Shown piece by piece: positions 10,501 through 19,239 of a stretch of 64,000 bases of DNA (its first letter is position 1; each line of letters starts with the position of its first letter). The notes beneath the pieces are model-generated. The model made no database searches, had not been told where the DNA came from, and was given only the letters and a program-made list of their open reading frames with translations. The stretch spans positions 1-64,000 of the forward strand of contig NZ_JAOBWS010000005.1 in the NCBI RefSeq assembly GCF_025245835.1. Reading direction: 5' to 3'. Position numbers and translations under genes: made by a program. The DNA comes from Rheinheimera sp. 4Y26. GTDB lineage: Bacteria > Pseudomonadota > Gammaproteobacteria > Enterobacterales > Alteromonadaceae.

Positions 10501-10573
10501 TGCCACCATCTTAACTTTGTTGTTCTTACCGCTGTTGTATTGCTCTGTGTACCGCATCAAAACGCCGGCCTGA
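7514..10573 (+). CDS. RND family efflux permease
   Basis: This 1019-residue inner-membrane protein is the proton-driven pump of a tripartite efflux system (AcrB/MMPL superfamily). It has a TM1 segment at residues about 13-32, a large periplasmic porter loop, TM2-6 near 335-485, a second periplasmic loop and TM7-12 at the end. In TM4 the motif GMLVDNAIVIVEG places Asp402 followed by Asn403, where AcrB has two Asp. TM10 keeps the lysine (GMLVKNGIV, Lys929). The divergent LysR gene probably controls it. The substrate cannot be inferred. The gene end is unusual: three and a half copies of an 18-bp unit start exactly at the TGA stop. Confidence 0.95.
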   Translation: MDAAHYFIKNTTSSWLVALILLIGGSLSYLGLGQLEDPQFTLKQAMVITSYPGASPQQVEEEVSYPLENAIQQLPYVDHVTSISTAGTSQIMVEMKGIYRSKELKQIWDELRRKVHDLTPQLPPGVKPPMVNDDFGDVYGMLYAISGDGYSDDELRDYVDILRRELVLVDGVGKVSVGGVQQEQVIVEISRSRLASLGIPPAQIASLLQTQNVVSNAGSLRVGPDSVRIYPSGEFQSVKELEQLIISNPAAKELIYLGDVAKVYRASQEVPSHIVRFGGKPALTLGVSFSSGVNVVDVGQAVTARLAELEYTRPVGMDVSTVYNQPSEVQVSVDGFILNLVEAVVIVILVLLVFMGLKSGFLIGLILLLTVLGTFIFMQQMQIELQRVSLGALIIALGMLVDNAIVIVEGILIGMQKRLPLRSAASQIVRQTQWPLLGATVIAVTAFAPIGLSSDATGEFAGSLFWVLLISLLLSWVTAITLTPFFASLLFKQPQSVDSHTQEDALYRGLIFDLYRRLLSLVLRYRVASYGVMLLLLVLAILGFAKVKQVFFPASNTPMFMVDLWQPAGTDIRQSLEDNQLVSAFLQQQPEVTAVTATIGRGADRFMLTYQPEKIYPSYSQLIVRVQDKSQLEPVMLKLRDFILQQHPRLQQKLKRLEVGPSTAAKLEARFSGPDPDVLRALGEEAKAVMQKDAGATNIRDDWRERVKVIRPVFNEAVARRAGITKQDIDDVLLTHVSGKTVGIYRDGTHLLPIISRPPLNERSSVDSLKDLQIYSPKIGRYIPISQVVSSFELVWEDPQIMRRDRKRTLTLMADHDILSNDTAANLLKRVKPQIEAIPLPTGYSLSWGGELEAQTKAQKALFGSLPLGYLVMFVITVLLFNSSRDALVIWACVPLAIIGVTLGLLLIGVPFGFMALLGFLSLSGMLVKNGIVLVDQIRLELSEGRAAFDAVFHSAVSRVRPVAMAAITTILGMIPLVGDDFFASMAVVIMFGLGFATILTLLFLPLLYCSVYRIKTPA

Positions 10574-10632
10574 GTGCATACGATGGCGTGAGTGCAAACG
10601 TCGGCGTGAGTGCATACGATGGCGTGAGTGCA
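10571..10632. repeat. 18-bp tandem repeat starting at the permease stop codon
   Basis: Units TGAGTGCATACGATGGCG (10571-10588), TGAGTGCAAACGTCGGCG (10589-10606), TGAGTGCATACGATGGCG (10607-10624) and a partial TGAGTGCA (10625-10632). Units 1 and 3 are identical. The last 18 coding bases (10553-10570) match the second unit at 11 positions, so the array looks like an extension of the gene end. Confidence 0.95.
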
Positions 10633-10674
10633 GCAAGATTGAGTCATTTGACCCGCTGATGCGCTGACATGAAC

Positions 10675-10701
10675 AAGAGCCTGATCTCAGGCTCTTTTTT
10701 T
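10675..10701 (+). terminator. Terminator of the RND efflux operon
   Basis: GAGCCTGA (10677-10684) pairs with TCAGGCTC (10687-10694), followed by seven T; two A-T pairs extend the base of the stem. Confidence 0.9.
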
Positions 10702-10845
10702 ACCTGATGTTTCAAAGACTGCGGGCTCATGTTGCCGGATAAAGCAGCAGACACTTTGCTAAATCAGTCTGTTTCCCAAAGGCGGCTATACATTTTTGTC
10801 GCCTTGCCTTAGGCTGAACATCCTGTCGTTCGATCGGTGAGCCTG

Positions 10846-11601
10846 ATGAAGTTGTTGTCTTTGCCTTTTTGGCTGATCCCATTAGCAGTACTCTGGCTGC
10901 AGAGTGCTGCGGCTTCTGAGCAACCACTTACATTGGTGGTTGATAGTTATCCACCTTATATTGACGAGCTTGCAGAGCCACAAGGCGTGCTGACACATTT
11001 GGTGCAGCAGGCTTTTCAAAGCAGTGGTGTTGCCACCAAAGTACAATTTATGCCTTGGCAGAATGTACCAATAGCAGCGCAGCAGCCCAATACCGCTTCT
11101 TTTTTATGGTTTAAAACCAATCAACTGGAACAGGACTGGTTATTTTCCGATGCCCTGGTAGACATTAAACAACAACTGATAGGGCGGGTGGAGCAGGATT
11201 TTAGCCCTGAACGCTGGGATGAACTGCGCCCCTATCGTCTGGGGGTAACTGCCAACTATTTTTATGGGGCTGAATTTGATGCCATCAGAGGTGAAATAAC
11301 GCTGGAAACTGCGGTGTCTGATTACATCAGTCTGCAGAATTTGTTGTCAGGCAAAGTGGATTTTGTGCTGATGGATCCGGTGGTGGCGCATCAACTGTTA
11401 CAGCAGATGCCAACACCAACAGCAAAAGTTAGGTATCTGTCGAAACCAGCCTTGACAGTGCAGCGCGCTTATCTGGTATGTTCACGCAACTATTTGCCTT
11501 GCAGTGACATTATCCGCAAATTTAACCAGGGCCTTGCCAGACAGCGTAAGGCCGGTCTTGATCAAAAACTACTTGGTGCCGGAGTGACCTTTTCCCGATG
11601 A
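10846..11601 (+). CDS. Periplasmic solute-binding-protein-like protein (family 3)
   Basis: The 251-residue product has a signal peptide ending near ...QSAAAS and the opening strand LTLVVDSYPPYID typical of family 3 extracellular solute-binding proteins, with the two-lobe arrangement reaching residue 250. No ABC permease or ATPase is nearby, so it may be a sensor-type or orphan binding protein, as many such genes are in Alteromonadales. The start could be GTG 10837 or ATG 10846; GGTGAG before 10846 favours the ATG. Its last four bases overlap the start of the carboxypeptidase gene (ATGA), which implies translational coupling and possibly related peptide or amino acid use. Confidence 0.75.
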   Translation: MKLLSLPFWLIPLAVLWLQSAAASEQPLTLVVDSYPPYIDELAEPQGVLTHLVQQAFQSSGVATKVQFMPWQNVPIAAQQPNTASFLWFKTNQLEQDWLFSDALVDIKQQLIGRVEQDFSPERWDELRPYRLGVTANYFYGAEFDAIRGEITLETAVSDYISLQNLLSGKVDFVLMDPVVAHQLLQQMPTPTAKVRYLSKPALTVQRAYLVCSRNYLPCSDIIRKFNQGLARQRKAGLDQKLLGAGVTFSR

Positions 11602-13370
11602 AAACTTTGTATTTAGCTGTGTTGGCGGCACTGGCATTGCCTGTGTTTGCTGACAACCATTTGCCACCTGTTGCCGCCTGGCAAGGAGCTTCAGAAAGTC
11701 TGATCCAGCCGGCTCATCCCTGGGTGACTCCGGCTGAACTGACGGGCCTGACCGACAGCCCGGATTATCAAAGCACCATGACTTATCTGAAAAAACTGGT
11801 GGAAAGCGCGCCTTCACTGCGCCTCGAAGTTCTGGGTCAAAGCCCGCAGGGGCGCGATATAGTGCTGGTCAAAGCCAGCCAGCAACCGGATTTAATTGGC
11901 CGCTCCGGCCGGCCTACCTTATTGGTGCAGGCCGGTATTCACAGCGGTGAAATTGACGGCAAAGACGCTGGCCTGATGTTGCTGCGGGACATAGTCCATG
12001 GTGACAAAGCGGCACTTTTAAACAACGTTGACTTGTTGTTTATTCCGATTTTGTCGGTGGATGCCCATGAAAGGCGTGGCAGTTTTAACCGGATGAATCA
12101 GCGTGGGCCTGCCATTCAGGGCTGGCGCAGTACAGCACAGAATCTGAATATCAACCGCGATTATGCCAAAATTGACAGCCCTGAAGTGCGGGCTGTACTC
12201 AAGGCCATTAATCAGTATCAGCCTGATTTATATCTGGATATTCATGTCACCGACGGTGAGGATTATCAATACGACATCACTTATGGTTTTAATGAACCTT
12301 TTGCCAGTTTAAGCCCGAACGGAGCCAGTTGGCTATCGCAGGTGTACCGCCCGGCTATTGATAAAGCGTTAAGCCGCCAGGGCCATATTCCCGGGCCTCT
12401 GGTGTTTGGTCTGGACCCGCAGGATTTCAGCAAGGGCCTATCCGGCTCGACTTCAACACCAAGGTTCTCCAATGGTTATGGTGATGTACGGCATTTGCCG
12501 ACAGTGTTGGTGGAAAACCATAGTTTAAAACCCTATAAACAGCGGGTGCTGGGCACCTATGTGATGCTGGAACAAACGCTGAAGTTATTGCAGGAACAAG
12601 GCAAAGTTTTACAACTGGCGAAAAAAGCCGATGAAAATGCGCGGCCACAACAACAGGTGCTGGCATTTAAAGCAGCTGAGCAGCCTGATCTTATCCAGTT
12701 TAAAGGCATTCGTTATGAGCTGGTGCAAAGTGACATTCTCAAAGGCCCTTATGTAAAATGGACAGGAGAGCCTAAAGAATACAAAGACTTACCTGTATAT
12801 TGGGAAAAAGTGCCGGCGCAGGAAGTGGAAGTGCCCAAAGCTTATTGGATCCCGCCGCAATATCAGGATGTGATAGAGCGCCTGGCGCTGCATGGCGTGA
12901 AAATGAGTAAAATCAGCAGTGCCAAAACGCTGGAGTTGCAGCAGCTGGTCGCTTCTGAACCCAGGTTTGCCGAAAAACCTTTTGAAGGCCGTTTTGGCGT
13001 CAGCGCCAGTTTCGACACACGCTGGCAGAATGTCAGTTTGCCGGCAGGTTCTGTGCGCGTCAGCACCGATCAGCCGTTAGGTGCACTGGCGGTGGCATTA
13101 TTACAACCCCAGGCGCCAGACTCTTTTTTCAGCTGGGGTTTTTTCCACGGTATGTTTGAACGCACCGAATATTTTGAAACTTATGCTTTAATTCCGTGGA
13201 TTGAACAGCAGTTAAAAACCGACACCAAGCTCAAACAAGCTTTTGCTGAGGCGGAAAAACAGGATGACAAACTGAAAAAAGATGGCCGGGCCAGACTGAA
13301 CTGGTTTTATCAGCGTTCACCTTTTTATGATCAGAGTTACCTGAAATACCCGGTGCTGTTGGAGCGTTAA
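11598..13370 (+). CDS. M14 family zinc carboxypeptidase, secreted
   Basis: The 590-residue protein has a signal peptide (cleavage after ALPVFA, near residue 18) and an M14 metallocarboxypeptidase domain at about residues 40-340. The zinc ligands are visible as His115 and Glu118 in HSGEIDG and His216 in LDIHVTDG; the substrate-binding stretch NLNRDY-like appears as NINRDYAK near residue 184. It probably trims C-terminal residues from peptides in the periplasm or outside. The last ~200 residues form an extra domain of unknown role. It is coupled by a four-base overlap to the upstream binding-protein gene. Confidence 0.9.
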   Translation: MKTLYLAVLAALALPVFADNHLPPVAAWQGASESLIQPAHPWVTPAELTGLTDSPDYQSTMTYLKKLVESAPSLRLEVLGQSPQGRDIVLVKASQQPDLIGRSGRPTLLVQAGIHSGEIDGKDAGLMLLRDIVHGDKAALLNNVDLLFIPILSVDAHERRGSFNRMNQRGPAIQGWRSTAQNLNINRDYAKIDSPEVRAVLKAINQYQPDLYLDIHVTDGEDYQYDITYGFNEPFASLSPNGASWLSQVYRPAIDKALSRQGHIPGPLVFGLDPQDFSKGLSGSTSTPRFSNGYGDVRHLPTVLVENHSLKPYKQRVLGTYVMLEQTLKLLQEQGKVLQLAKKADENARPQQQVLAFKAAEQPDLIQFKGIRYELVQSDILKGPYVKWTGEPKEYKDLPVYWEKVPAQEVEVPKAYWIPPQYQDVIERLALHGVKMSKISSAKTLELQQLVASEPRFAEKPFEGRFGVSASFDTRWQNVSLPAGSVRVSTDQPLGALAVALLQPQAPDSFFSWGFFHGMFERTEYFETYALIPWIEQQLKTDTKLKQAFAEAEKQDDKLKKDGRARLNWFYQRSPFYDQSYLKYPVLLER

Positions 13371-13400
13371 GCCAAAGCCGTATTTGTGGAATAGCCCGTA

Positions 13401-13428
13401 AAAAAGCCGCTTTTTAAAGCGGCTTTTT
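13401..13428. terminator. Bidirectional terminator between convergent genes
   Basis: GCCGCTTT (13406-13413) pairs with AAAGCGGC (13416-13423), with five A before and five T after, so it can serve the carboxypeptidase on the plus strand and possibly the orphan adaptor gene on the minus strand. Confidence 0.85.
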
Positions 13429-13478
13429 CTTTGTGTTTTTGCAGCGAAATAGAAATCCGGGCAGGCTTCTTTGCTGGC

Positions 13479-14546
13479 TTAAGGGGGCGGTGGCGAGTCG
13501 CGGCTCACCAGTTCCACCCGCTGGCCATTATTCAGCCCTTGCTGACCACGGACCACCAGCTGATCACCGGGCTTAATATCTGACTGAATAATATAATAAT
13601 TGTCGGTACTACCCAGCACATCTACATCCAGCCTTTCAACAGTGCCGTTTTCTTTGACCCGCCAGCTGTGGTAAGTAATGCCTTCGAGTTCAATAGCATC
13701 AGACGGCACCTTGGCAATATTATTGGCCTTCACTGCCATGGTGATTTCCTGACGATAACCCACCAGTATGTCTCTTTTATCTTTGGCCGGATGGTCAAAA
13801 TATAAAATCAGGTTATCTGAGGTGGCGTCCAGCTGCTGACTGACTTCCCGCAATTTTAAAGGTTTGCCATTAAAGTCGAATCTGTGGCCTTTCAGTGCCA
13901 CCACATTCTGATAAGCCATCACTGGCAATTTACATTCCAGCTGTTTGTTCTGTGTCGACATCAGCTGCAAAATGGGCTGGCCTTCCGCCAGCTGAGCGCC
14001 GGGTTCTGAATTGACCGCAACCACCTGAGCGTCAAAAGGCGCATAGTGTTTAAGTCTTTTATGCCTTGCTTCGGCCAGTTTCAGCTCCAGCTCCAGCCGC
14101 TGCATTTTCAGGCTGGCGCTGTCCAGTTGTAATTTAAACTTGTTCATTTCCGCCGAAGATGCCAGGCCTTTTTTGCCCAGCATAGCGGCGCGGTTAAATT
14201 CGTCGGCGGCAAAAGCCTTTGCCACCCGCGCCGATTCAATGTCGGTGCGGATAAGCTCTATTTGTTGATTGAGATAAATATCGTCCTGGCGCGCCACCAG
14301 CTGGCCCTTTTTCACCGAAGTGCCCACCGGCAACAATTCCAGCAATTCAGCACTGGCGTGGCTGGCAATACGGTGGGTGACAGGGGCAGCCACCACACAA
14401 GGCAAAGTATGGGTCACGTCGCTGTTATGGTGTAAAGCCGGTTCAATCGATACTTTTTTGACCGTAGCCAACACCGCAAAACTCGGGCTGAGCCCAGAGG
14501 CCAACAAGGCGCATACAACAGCAGCTTTGGGCATTTTTAACAACAT
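13479..14546 (-). CDS. Orphan HlyD-type efflux adaptor subunit
   Basis: This 355-residue protein looks like a periplasmic adaptor of RND or ABC exporters: a signal peptide or anchor (KAAVVCALLASGLSPSFA), lipoyl-like half-motifs (GTSVKKGQLVARQDD near residue 80; PFDAQVVAVNSEPGAQLAEGQ near 170) around a coiled coil, then beta-barrel domains. No pump or channel gene is adjacent, so its partner must be encoded elsewhere. It ends in a PPPP tail. A second ATG five codons in (14534) is an alternative start. The upstream neighbour on the plus strand is the carboxypeptidase, convergent with it; on the other side lies trpA. Confidence 0.8.
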   Translation of the reverse strand: MLLKMPKAAVVCALLASGLSPSFAVLATVKKVSIEPALHHNSDVTHTLPCVVAAPVTHRIASHASAELLELLPVGTSVKKGQLVARQDDIYLNQQIELIRTDIESARVAKAFAADEFNRAAMLGKKGLASSAEMNKFKLQLDSASLKMQRLELELKLAEARHKRLKHYAPFDAQVVAVNSEPGAQLAEGQPILQLMSTQNKQLECKLPVMAYQNVVALKGHRFDFNGKPLKLREVSQQLDATSDNLILYFDHPAKDKRDILVGYRQEITMAVKANNIAKVPSDAIELEGITYHSWRVKENGTVERLDVDVLGSTDNYYIIQSDIKPGDQLVVRGQQGLNNGQRVELVSRDSPPPP

Positions 14547-14675
14547 CCGGCAACTCCATAACGTCAGCAGCGCCCGGGCGCTGCTGCAAAAGTGGCCATT
14601 TTAACCGCTAATCAGGCTTTCGTCAGGCGGTTTTATCGCCTGACAAGGGGGTTCTGCCCTTTAAGCTGAAATGAT

Positions 14676-15482
14676 TCAGCCCTGGGTTGCCGCTTTCATC
14701 GCTGCGACAAAACCGGCAAGCTCAGCCAGCAGAACTGCGGGCTCGCCCTGATGCTGCTCGATGATTTGCACTATGGCAGAGCCTGAGATAGCACCGGCGG
14801 CGCCAGCGGCCAGGGCGGCTTTCACATGCTCCGGTTTGGAAATACCAAATCCAAGCAAAGTGGGGGCTGCGTTAACGTCTTTGAGCTGTTGCACCAACTG
14901 TGCCGCCGGCATAGCTGCAGCCGTTTCAGTACCTGTAACACCAGCGCGGCTTAACAAATAGGTGTAACCACGGCCATAGCTTGCCAGTTCATTCAAACCG
15001 TCTCTGTCGATGTTCGGCGGTGCGATAAAAATCTGGGCTATATCATGTTGCTGCGCTGCCTTTCTGAACATCTGACTTTCATGCAGCGGCACGTCGGCAA
15101 TCAATATTGAATCCACACCTGCTGTTTTGGCTTGCTGGTAAAAATGCTCTATACCACGGGCCATCACCAGGTTGCTGTACAGCAATAAACCAATAGGAAT
15201 ATCGGCATCATAAGCGCGGATTTTGGCAATGAGATCAAAACATTGTGCTGGCGTCACCCCGGCCGCCAAAGCACGGATATTGGCGTTTTGAATGGTCGGG
15301 CCATCTGCAATAGGGTCGGAAAACGGAATGCCCAGCTCTAAAGCGTCAGCGCCGTTGTCAATCAGCGTTTTGATAATGGCAAAAGACAATTCCAGCGAAG
15401 GGTCGCCGATAGTGACAAAAGGCACAAAAGCACCCTGACGGGCTTCTTTTAAACGTTTGAACATCAAATCATAACGTAACAT
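14676..15482 (-). CDS. trpA: Tryptophan synthase alpha subunit
   Basis: TrpA cleaves indole-3-glycerol phosphate to indole and glyceraldehyde 3-phosphate and passes indole to TrpB. The catalytic Glu and Asp are visible in [15 protein letters not shown] near residues 47-61. I take the ATG at 15482, preceded by AAAGGATTGAAT, which gives 268 residues, the same as the E. coli protein; an in-frame TTG two codons earlier is possible. It is the last gene of the trp operon. It is separated from trpB by a 62-base gap, most of which is made of two extra copies of the trpB gene end. Confidence 0.97.
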   Translation of the reverse strand: MLRYDLMFKRLKEARQGAFVPFVTIGDPSLELSFAIIKTLIDNGADALELGIPFSDPIADGPTIQNANIRALAAGVTPAQCFDLIAKIRAYDADIPIGLLLYSNLVMARGIEHFYQQAKTAGVDSILIADVPLHESQMFRKAAQQHDIAQIFIAPPNIDRDGLNELASYGRGYTYLLSRAGVTGTETAAAMPAAQLVQQLKDVNAAPTLLGFGISKPEHVKAALAAGAAGAISGSAIVQIIEQHQGEPAVLLAELAGFVAAMKAATQG

Positions 15483-15496
15483 ATTCAATCCTTTCT

Positions 15497-15568
15497 TTAT
15501 TTGCTCTGATGCAGGCGCTGTTATTTGCTCTGATGCTGACGCTTTTATTTGCTCTGATGCTGGCGCAC
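15497..15568. repeat. Three 24-bp tandem repeats covering the trpB stop codon
   Basis: Three head-to-tail units of 24 bp: 15497-15520, 15521-15544 and 15545-15568. All begin (plus strand) with TTATTTGCTCTGATGC and differ only in the last eight bases. The third unit is the real 3' end of trpB; read on the minus strand the units encode VRQHQSK-stop, KRQHQSK-stop and QRLHQSK-stop. The array therefore looks like a triplication of the trpB terminus including its stop codon. Confidence 0.95.
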
Positions 15569-16795
15569 AGCGGCCTGCTCATCCAGTTGTCTTTGGGCAA
15601 TATCTGCCGCCTGATGCTCAGCCAGCACTGCCATCACATGGCCTAAATCTTTATCCCCCCGGCCGGATAAATTCACTAACAGCACAGTAGGCTCTGTGGC
15701 AGCTTCGGCCATTTTTAAGGCATGGGCCAAAGCGTGTGAGCTTTCCAGTGCCGGAATAATACCTTCTGTTTTAGCCAGCAACTGAAAGGCCGCCAAAGCT
15801 TCATCATCATTAATGGCAACATACTGGGCACGGCCAATAGAGGCTAAATAGGTATGTTGTGGGCCAACAGCCGGGTAATCTAAACCCGCTGAAATGGAAT
15901 AAGACTCTTCAATCTGGCCGTCTGGAGTTTGCATAATCGCGGTATAGGCGCCGTGCAAAATACCAAAACTACCGGTTGAAAGTGCAGCACCATGCTGATG
16001 GGTGTTGATGCCCATGCCACCCGGCTCTACACCAATCAGTTTGACTTCTTCGTGCGGAATAAAATCGGCAAACATGCCGATAGCGTTGGAGCCACCACCA
16101 ACACAAGCTAGCACTGCATCCGGCAATTTGCCTTCAGCTCGCAGAATTTGTTGTTTGGCTTCTTCGCCAATCATCTTCTGAAATTCGCGCACTATGGTCG
16201 GGAATGGATGCGGGCCGGCCGCGGTGCCGAGCAGATAATGGCTGGTGGCATAACTGGCCGACCAGTCGCGCATGGCTTCGTTTACTGCATCTTTTAATGT
16301 GCCTGAGCCAGCGGTAACCGGAATCACAGTGGCGCCCATCAGTTTCATCCGGAACACATTGGGTGCCTGACGTTCAATATCTTTGGCGCCCATATAAATT
16401 TTGCAGTTAAGGCCTAACAAGGCGCAGGCTAAAGCAGTGGCCACACCATGCTGACCTGCGCCGGTTTCGGCGATGATGTCTTTTTTGCCCATGCGTTTTG
16501 CCAAAAGCGCCTGACCCAGCACCTGATTGGTTTTATGCGCGCCGCCATGTAATAAATCTTCGCGTTTTAAATAAATTTTCACCAGCGGATTGGGACTGAT
16601 ATTGCGGCATAAAGTCAGCGGTGTCGGCCGGCCGGCGTAATGGGTTAGCAAATGCTGGAATTCAGCTAAAAATGCCGGATCCTTTTGCGCATCAACAAAA
16701 GCCTGCTCCAGCTGACGCAGCGCCGGTACCAATAATTGCGGTACAAACATACCGCCGTATTCACCAAAATAAGGGTTTAATAAAGGCTTAGTCAT
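15545..16795 (-). CDS. trpB: Tryptophan synthase beta subunit
   Basis: TrpB condenses indole with serine to tryptophan using pyridoxal phosphate. The PLP lysine is Lys88 in GGAHKTNQ, and the phosphate-binding loop is GGGSNAIG near residue 231. The start is the ATG at 16795, matching the conserved [15 protein letters not shown] opening; an upstream frame extension is inside trpCF. At 416 residues it is about 19 longer than the E. coli enzyme; the extra residues form a Gln/Ala-rich tail ending RQHQSK, exactly the region that is triplicated in the DNA. It overlaps the trpCF end by 8 bases. Confidence 0.97.
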   Translation of the reverse strand: MTKPLLNPYFGEYGGMFVPQLLVPALRQLEQAFVDAQKDPAFLAEFQHLLTHYAGRPTPLTLCRNISPNPLVKIYLKREDLLHGGAHKTNQVLGQALLAKRMGKKDIIAETGAGQHGVATALACALLGLNCKIYMGAKDIERQAPNVFRMKLMGATVIPVTAGSGTLKDAVNEAMRDWSASYATSHYLLGTAAGPHPFPTIVREFQKMIGEEAKQQILRAEGKLPDAVLACVGGGSNAIGMFADFIPHEEVKLIGVEPGGMGINTHQHGAALSTGSFGILHGAYTAIMQTPDGQIEESYSISAGLDYPAVGPQHTYLASIGRAQYVAINDDEALAAFQLLAKTEGIIPALESSHALAHALKMAEAATEPTVLLVNLSGRGDKDLGHVMAVLAEHQAADIAQRQLDEQAAVRQHQSK

Positions 16796-18176
16796 AACTG
16801 AATTCTCTGATCTGTTGAAAAGCAATGGCAATTTTGGCCGGATCTTTGACGCCAGGGGCGCTCTCCAGGCCTGAGTTCATATCAAGGCCGGCAACCGGCA
16901 AGGGCAGGGCTTCTGCCACATTGTCCGGGCTTAAACCACCGGCCAGCAGCAGTTTGTTGTCAAAATCCTGTGCGAACTGCTGTTGCAGCAGCGCCCAGTC
17001 AAAACGAACCCCGGTGCCACCTGGTAATCCCTGCTGGTAACTGTCCAGCACTATTTTGTCGGCAAGCTGGCTAAACACCGGCAGTTTGTCTTTTACTCTA
17101 TAGGCTTTCCAGATGGCGGTGTGCGCCGGTAATAAAGTGCGAAGCGCGCGCAGGTAATCGTCATCTTCATCACCATGCAGTTGCACCGCGCTTAACTGCA
17201 GCTCTTTGGCAATCAGCGCCACTTGTTCGATGCTTTCAGTGACAAAAACACCAACAAAATTCAGTGGCGCCGCCGCAACTATAGCGGCCGCCTGTGCCAG
17301 AGTTACAGCACGGGGCGAGGCCGGATAAAAAATCAGTCCGCCATAATAAGCACCGGCCTGATATGCAGTTTTTGCCTGTTGTGCATTGGTTAAACCACAG
17401 ACTTTGTGCGTGCCAAGCACCAAAGCACGCACCGCGTTTTCCAGGTCCGGCTCAGCCATTAAGGCGCTGCCGACCAAAAAGGCTTTGGCCACTTTACGCA
17501 GCTTTCGCACCTGAGGATTAAAATAAATACCGGATTCAGATACGACAGGGGTACCGGGCGGGATCAGCCTGGCAAGGCGGAAACTGGTGTCTAAGTTGGT
17601 GGTTAAAGTGCGTAAGTCGCGGTTATTAATGCCAATGAGCTCAGCTTTGAGTGCCACAGCACGCAAGGTTTCTTCTTCATTACTGACTTCCGTCAGCACC
17701 GTCATGCCAAGCTCGTGCGCAACTTTGGCCAGGCTCTGGTATTCCTCGTCTGATAACACCGACAACATCAGCAGCACTGCATCGGCACCATAAAACCGGC
17801 CTAAATAAATCTGATACGGGTCGATAATAAAATCTTTGTGCAAAAGCGGCTGGCTGACTTTTTGCCGCATGCTGGCAAAATAGCTGTAACTGCCCTGAAA
17901 AAACTTTTCGTCGGTCAGTACCGAAATACAATCCGCGTATTTGCCATACACAGCGGCAATTTCGTCTAAATCAAAATTGGCACGAATTAAACCTTTGGAA
18001 GGTGAGGCTTTTTTACATTCCAGAATAAAACGGGCTCCTGGCTGTAACAGCGCCTGTAAAAAGCTGCGGGATGTTGGTTTTACCTCGCTCATAAAAGTCG
18101 CAAGCGGCTGACTGATTTTGCGCTCACTGACTTCTAACCTTTTGTGGGCAATAATATTTTTTAACACGTTAGCCAT
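16788..18176 (-). CDS. trpC: Bifunctional indole-3-glycerol phosphate synthase / phosphoribosylanthranilate isomerase
   Basis: The 462-residue fusion carries two successive TIM barrels. Residues about 1-255 are indole-3-glycerol phosphate synthase ([10 protein letters not shown] near residue 53, and the late-barrel SESGI motif near 213). Residues about 258-462 are phosphoribosylanthranilate isomerase ([10 protein letters not shown] start, [13 protein letters not shown] near 375). The fused trpCF form is normal in enteric-type gammaproteobacteria. It overlaps trpD by 8 bases and trpB by 8 bases, so the operon is tightly coupled. Confidence 0.97.
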   Translation of the reverse strand: MANVLKNIIAHKRLEVSERKISQPLATFMSEVKPTSRSFLQALLQPGARFILECKKASPSKGLIRANFDLDEIAAVYGKYADCISVLTDEKFFQGSYSYFASMRQKVSQPLLHKDFIIDPYQIYLGRFYGADAVLLMLSVLSDEEYQSLAKVAHELGMTVLTEVSNEEETLRAVALKAELIGINNRDLRTLTTNLDTSFRLARLIPPGTPVVSESGIYFNPQVRKLRKVAKAFLVGSALMAEPDLENAVRALVLGTHKVCGLTNAQQAKTAYQAGAYYGGLIFYPASPRAVTLAQAAAIVAAAPLNFVGVFVTESIEQVALIAKELQLSAVQLHGDEDDDYLRALRTLLPAHTAIWKAYRVKDKLPVFSQLADKIVLDSYQQGLPGGTGVRFDWALLQQQFAQDFDNKLLLAGGLSPDNVAEALPLPVAGLDMNSGLESAPGVKDPAKIAIAFQQIREFSYD

Positions 18177-19239
18177 AACTGGCCTCCTGTAACAACGCTA
18201 GGGGTCGCATGGCTGCGTCTGTTTGTAAAAGTGCTAAAACTTGCTGGCAATTGGCGGCTAAATCTTCGCCCCGGCCACAAATTTTCAGCATTGCGGCCAC
18301 ATTGGCGGCAATAGCGGCCTGATGCGCCTCTGGTGCTGAACCCTGTAAAATGGCCAGGCTGGCCGCAGCGTTATGGCTTGGGTCACCGCCTTTGAGTGCA
18401 CTGAGTGGTTGTGGCGCCAGGCCAAAATCTGCTGCTGTTAAGCTAAATTCAAAAAGCTCGCCATCACGCACTTCACACACCTGAGTCACACCATGCAAAG
18501 CAATTTCATCACAACCGGCGCCATGCACCACCCAGGCGCGTTTAACGCCCAGCTGTTTAAGCGCTTGTGCCATCACTTTGCACAGTTTGGCGTCGTACAC
18601 GCCAAGCAGCTGAAAATCCGGTGCGGCAGGGTTTAGTAAAGGCCCCAGCAGGTTAAATAAAGTGCGGGTTTTAAGGGCTGTGCGTACCGGCATGGCATGG
18701 CGGATGCCCGGGTGATACAAGGGTGCAAATAAAAAGCTGACACCGGCTTTATCCAAAGCAGTGGCTGCTTGCTGCGGGCTCATCTGAATATTCACGCCAA
18801 GTTTTTCAAATAAATCGGCCGAACCACTTTGCGATGACACACTGCGGTTGCCGTGTTTGCTGACGACAAGGCCCATAGCAGCAGCGACAATAGCGGCTGT
18901 GGTAGAGATATTAATAGTGTTGCTACCATCACCGCCTGTGCCGCAGCAGTCAATACTCTGGGTGTTAGTCAGCGGCAAGGCGGTTGCAGCGGCTCGAAAG
19001 GCCAGAGCTGCACCAGCAATTTCGTCGGCCGTTTCGCCTTTGAGTTTAAGCGCTACCAGCACTGCCGATAACAGTACAGGCTCCACTAAACCAGCGGCTA
19101 CTGCAGCAAAAAAGGCTTCACTTTGGGCTTGTGTCAGCGCTTCGCCAGCCAGCAGCTGGTGCAAAAAGGGCTGGGCGTTAAAGTTGTTTTCCACTGCTGT
19201 AGCCTGAGTCTGGGCTGGCGCTTGAGTGATCGCTGTCAT
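18169..19239 (-). CDS. trpD: Anthranilate phosphoribosyltransferase
   Basis: TrpD transfers phosphoribosyl from PRPP to anthranilate. The PRPP-binding motif CGTGGDGSNTINIST lies near residue 98, and the conserved KHGNRSVSS follows near 132. With 356 residues it is a normal single-domain enzyme, separate from trpG, unlike the trpGD fusion of E. coli. The N-terminus carries about 20 extra Ala/Thr/Gln-rich residues. It overlaps trpG by four bases (ATGA) and trpCF by eight. Confidence 0.96.
   Translation of the reverse strand: MTAITQAPAQTQATAVENNFNAQPFLHQLLAGEALTQAQSEAFFAAVAAGLVEPVLLSAVLVALKLKGETADEIAGAALAFRAAATALPLTNTQSIDCCGTGGDGSNTINISTTAAIVAAAMGLVVSKHGNRSVSSQSGSADLFEKLGVNIQMSPQQAATALDKAGVSFLFAPLYHPGIRHAMPVRTALKTRTLFNLLGPLLNPAAPDFQLLGVYDAKLCKVMAQALKQLGVKRAWVVHGAGCDEIALHGVTQVCEVRDGELFEFSLTAADFGLAPQPLSALKGGDPSHNAAASLAILQGSAPEAHQAAIAANVAAMLKICGRGEDLAANCQQVLALLQTDAAMRPLALLQEASYG

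Noticed and set aside
10321..10647. 108-codon minus-strand frame over the 18-bp repeats
   Set aside because: Its repeated CTHA(I/D)VCTH sequence is simply the translation of the repeat array, and the rest is antisense to the permease.
16788..18176. trpC-trpF fusion as an anomaly
   Set aside because: The fused form is usual in gammaproteobacteria.
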